Part shown: positions 5,598 to 5,619 of the stretch, piece by piece | Layout: each line of letters opens with the position of its first letter | Numbering within the stretch: the first letter of the stretch is position 1 | Origin: Sphingomonas sp. UBA1000 | GTDB lineage: Bacteria; Pseudomonadota; Alphaproteobacteria; Sphingomonadales; Sphingomonadaceae | Length of the DNA: 5,619 bases | Assembly: GCA_002291855.1 (NCBI GenBank) | Contig: DBAW01000256.1 | Coordinates: 1-5,619, forward strand | Direction: 5' to 3' | Translations under genes and position numbers: made by a program | Notes under the pieces: generated by a model | Database searches by the model: none | What the model saw: only the letters and a program-made list of their open reading frames with translations | Told to the model about the DNA's origin: nothing

Positions 5598-5619
5598 ATG
5601 GCCATTCTCTACACCGCCC
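5598..5619 (+). CDS. ohr: Start of Ohr, organic hydroperoxide resistance protein (cut by window end)
   Basis: Only seven codons are present, reading MAILYTA, which matches the usual opening of Ohr proteins (ILYTA, normally followed by a TATGGR-like stretch beyond this window). GGGAG at 5586-5590, seven bases ahead, is a strong ribosome site. Ohr is a cytoplasmic thiol peroxidase that reduces organic and lipid hydroperoxides with two active-site cysteines, recharged by lipoylated proteins. Those cysteines lie outside the window and could not be checked. The divergent ohrR and the operator-bearing promoter support the call strongly, despite the short fragment. Confidence 0.85.

Overview
The window is about 5.6 kb of very GC-rich DNA. 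It looks like ordinary chromosome from a sphingomonad-type alphaproteobacterium (Sphingomonas or a close relative). This assignment is an inference from base composition and the look of the proteins; no taxonomic marker gene is present. Six complete genes and the first codons of a seventh can be supported, and together they cover most of the window.

Layout. The first ~100 bases hold three diverged 29-bp tandem repeats. They are followed by gshB (glutathione synthetase, + strand), whose stop overlaps the start of a DedA-family membrane protein gene by 4 bases. The dedA gene converges on, and overlaps by 38 bases, a tyrosine recombinase gene of the XerC type on the - strand. Upstream of xerC is a 205-base gap packed with inverted repeats, including a 30-bp perfect one. 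Then comes a - strand transaldolase gene of the small (217 aa) subfamily. A 129-base divergent gap separates it from a + strand gene for a TPR protein fused to an aspartyl/asparaginyl beta-hydroxylase domain. That gene converges on ohrR (MarR-family peroxide sensor, - strand). The window ends in the ohrR/ohr divergent control region, with a perfect 24-bp palindrome inside the likely ohr promoter and the first seven codons of ohr.

How the genes relate. gshB and dedA are probably one transcription unit. ohrR and ohr form the classic organic-hydroperoxide sensing pair: OhrR would bind the palindrome and release it when its reactive cysteine is oxidised. gshB (thiol redox) and ohr both bear on oxidative stress, but nothing shows that they are co-regulated. 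XerC (chromosome dimer resolution), transaldolase (pentose phosphate pathway) and the hydroxylase look like independent housekeeping or accessory functions.

I found no mobile element with transposase, CRISPR array, tRNA, rRNA or defence system. The items most worth a second look are the inverted-repeat cluster between tal and xerC, the TPR-hydroxylase with unknown substrate, and the ohr operator.
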